Assembly (NCBI GenBank): GCA_937880075.1
Contig: CALFLM010000037.1
Coordinates: 1 to 6,133 of the forward strand
From: an uncultured Romboutsia sp.
Lineage (GTDB): Bacteria > Bacillota > Clostridia > Peptostreptococcales > Peptostreptococcaceae
Length of the DNA: 6,133 nt
Reading direction: 5' to 3'
Every line of letters begins with the position of its first letter. Position 1 is the first letter of the stretch. Both the position numbers and the translations under genes were made by a program. The notes beneath the pieces were generated by a model that saw only the letters and a program-made list of their open reading frames with translations, was not told the DNA's origin and ran no database searches. Positions 5,498-6,133 of the stretch are shown piece after piece.

Positions 5498-6037
5498 TTA
5501 AAATGATGGCGGAGTACTCACCCAAATTACCTTAGCAACAGTCTTGCCCGCATTTGATATATAATGATTAGCTCTTGGTTTGAAATAAAAACTTTCACCT
5601 TTTTTTACTTTATTTTTCCTATCGCCTATGTGTAAATATATTGAACCTGATAAAACATATCCAAATTCTTCACCCTCATGTGGTTTTTCTTCTTTATATT
5701 GTCCACCGGATTCTAAAGTTATTATTATAGGTTCCATTTCATTTTTTTGTGAATTAGGTACTAACCATTTTAAAGTATATTTTAAATCTTCATCTTCTGT
5801 TTCAAACATATCATCCTTTGTAAAACATATTCTCTCATCATCTATCTCATTGAAAAATTCCCTTAAATTAGTTCCTAATATTTCAAGTATATCTATAAGG
5901 GTAGCAATGGATGGTGATGTTAAGTTATTTTCTAATTGCGATATAAATCCTTTAGATAGTTCACATCTATTAGCCAACTCTTCTTGCGTTAATTGCTTTT
6001 CAATTCTCATACGCCTTATTTTTTCACCTATATCCAT
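5498..6037 (-). CDS. XRE-family transcriptional regulator with C-terminal cupin domain (likely polyamine-operon regulator)
   Basis: A DNA-binding regulator of 179 residues, PuuR-like in architecture. Residues 5-59 form an XRE/Cro helix-turn-helix: IRRMRIEKQLTQEELANR, CELSKGFISQLENN with the recognition helix near 28-38, then TSPSIATLIDILEILG. A linker (60-100) leads to a small cupin barrel (about 104-174). PHEGEEFGYVLSG (119-131) carries His120 and Glu124 of cupin motif 1, and GESFYFKPRANHYISN with His158 is motif 2. The C-terminus WVSTPPSF is typical of this subgroup. Cupin regulators of this type sense small ligands, and the adjacent potABCD suggests a polyamine or related amine, but the sequence does not show the ligand. 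AGGAGGTG (6043-6050) lies 5 nt ahead of the ATG. It is the first gene of the operon, so autoregulation is likely, and palindromes just upstream could be its operator. Confidence 0.9.
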   Translation of the reverse strand: MDIGEKIRRMRIEKQLTQEELANRCELSKGFISQLENNLTSPSIATLIDILEILGTNLREFFNEIDDERICFTKDDMFETEDEDLKYTLKWLVPNSQKNEMEPIIITLESGGQYKEEKPHEGEEFGYVLSGSIYLHIGDRKNKVKKGESFYFKPRANHYISNAGKTVAKVIWVSTPPSF

Positions 6038-6070
6038 AGTCTCACCTCCTGGTTATCTTGTTTTTATAAG

Positions 6071-6097
6071 TAAACATTGTGTTTAAAATTTCTAAAC
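6071..6097. promoter_or_regulatory. Overlapping palindromes, candidate operator of the XRE-cupin regulator
   Basis: The plus strand carries three alternating half-sites: TAAAC (6071-6075), GTTTA (6081-6085) and TAAAC (6093-6097). The first two form TAAACATTGTGTTTA, with 6-bp arms. The last two form GTTTAAAATTTCTAAAC, a 17-bp palindrome with one mismatched pair. They lie 34-60 bp upstream of the regulator's start codon and downstream of a possible -10 box, a position suited to repression. Binding by the adjacent regulator is inferred. Confidence 0.45.
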
Positions 6098-6107
6098 AAC
6101 AAAACTT

Positions 6108-6113
6108 ATTATA
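6108..6113 (-). promoter_or_regulatory. Possible -10 box of the pot operon promoter
   Basis: TATAAT is a perfect -10 hexamer on the minus strand within TATATAATAA. The -35 element would fall at about 6131-6136, across the window edge, so the promoter cannot be confirmed. The predicted start near 6101 would give a leader of about 64 nt containing the palindromic half-sites. A second weak candidate, TATAAA (6063-6068), lacks any -35. Confidence 0.35.
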
Positions 6114-6133
6114 TAAAAATTCATACTATTATT

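Overview
The window is very AT-rich with AT-biased codon use. Its best-conserved proteins (PotABCD, an XRE-cupin regulator, a GH73 glucosaminidase) read like those of low-GC Gram-positive anaerobes. I infer Clostridia, probably Peptostreptococcaceae (the Clostridioides/Paraclostridium/Romboutsia neighbourhood). This comes from sequence character and remembered gene order, not from a database match. Every supported gene lies on the minus strand, so the window is described below from right to left, in the direction of transcription.

Right part (about 6133 down to 1769): a compact five-gene polyamine-uptake operon. It starts with an XRE helix-turn-helix/cupin regulator (5498-6037), followed by the ATPase potA (4438-5481, TTG start), the permeases potB (3600-4436) and potC (2821 to about 3609), and the substrate-binding lipoprotein potD (1769-2821). 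Gaps are 16 nt, 1 nt, an overlap, and a UAAUG overlap, so the genes should be co-transcribed and translationally coupled. Palindromic half-sites directly upstream of the regulator are a candidate operator through which it could control the operon. The first in-frame ATG of potC would remove the first membrane helix. The real N-terminus is encoded upstream with no ATG, GTG or TTG available, but a good Shine-Dalgarno sequence sits in front of two ATT codons. A non-canonical AUU start is the most likely reading.

Middle (1771 down to 587): a long, nested inverted repeat of about 120 nt follows potD and contains a terminator-like hairpin. A monocistronic, membrane-anchored GH73 N-acetylglucosaminidase follows (587-1570). 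Its true start is the internal ATG preceded by AGAGGAGA.

Left part (586 down to 1): there is no intact gene here. Positions 363-586 are a decayed histidine-kinase C-terminus with four in-frame stops that still shows the F, G2 and terminal motifs of the ATPase domain. A hairpin terminator follows (286-333). Then comes a strong tandem promoter pair (TTGACT-17-TATAGT and TTGACA-17-TAAACT) and a leader with a boxA-like TTTGAAAATTAAACAG element. This looks like the upstream region of a ribosomal RNA operon whose 16S gene would lie just beyond position 1.

I see no clear sign of a new multi-gene system. The points most worth checking are the potC start, the kinase relic, the operator palindromes and the nested palindrome.
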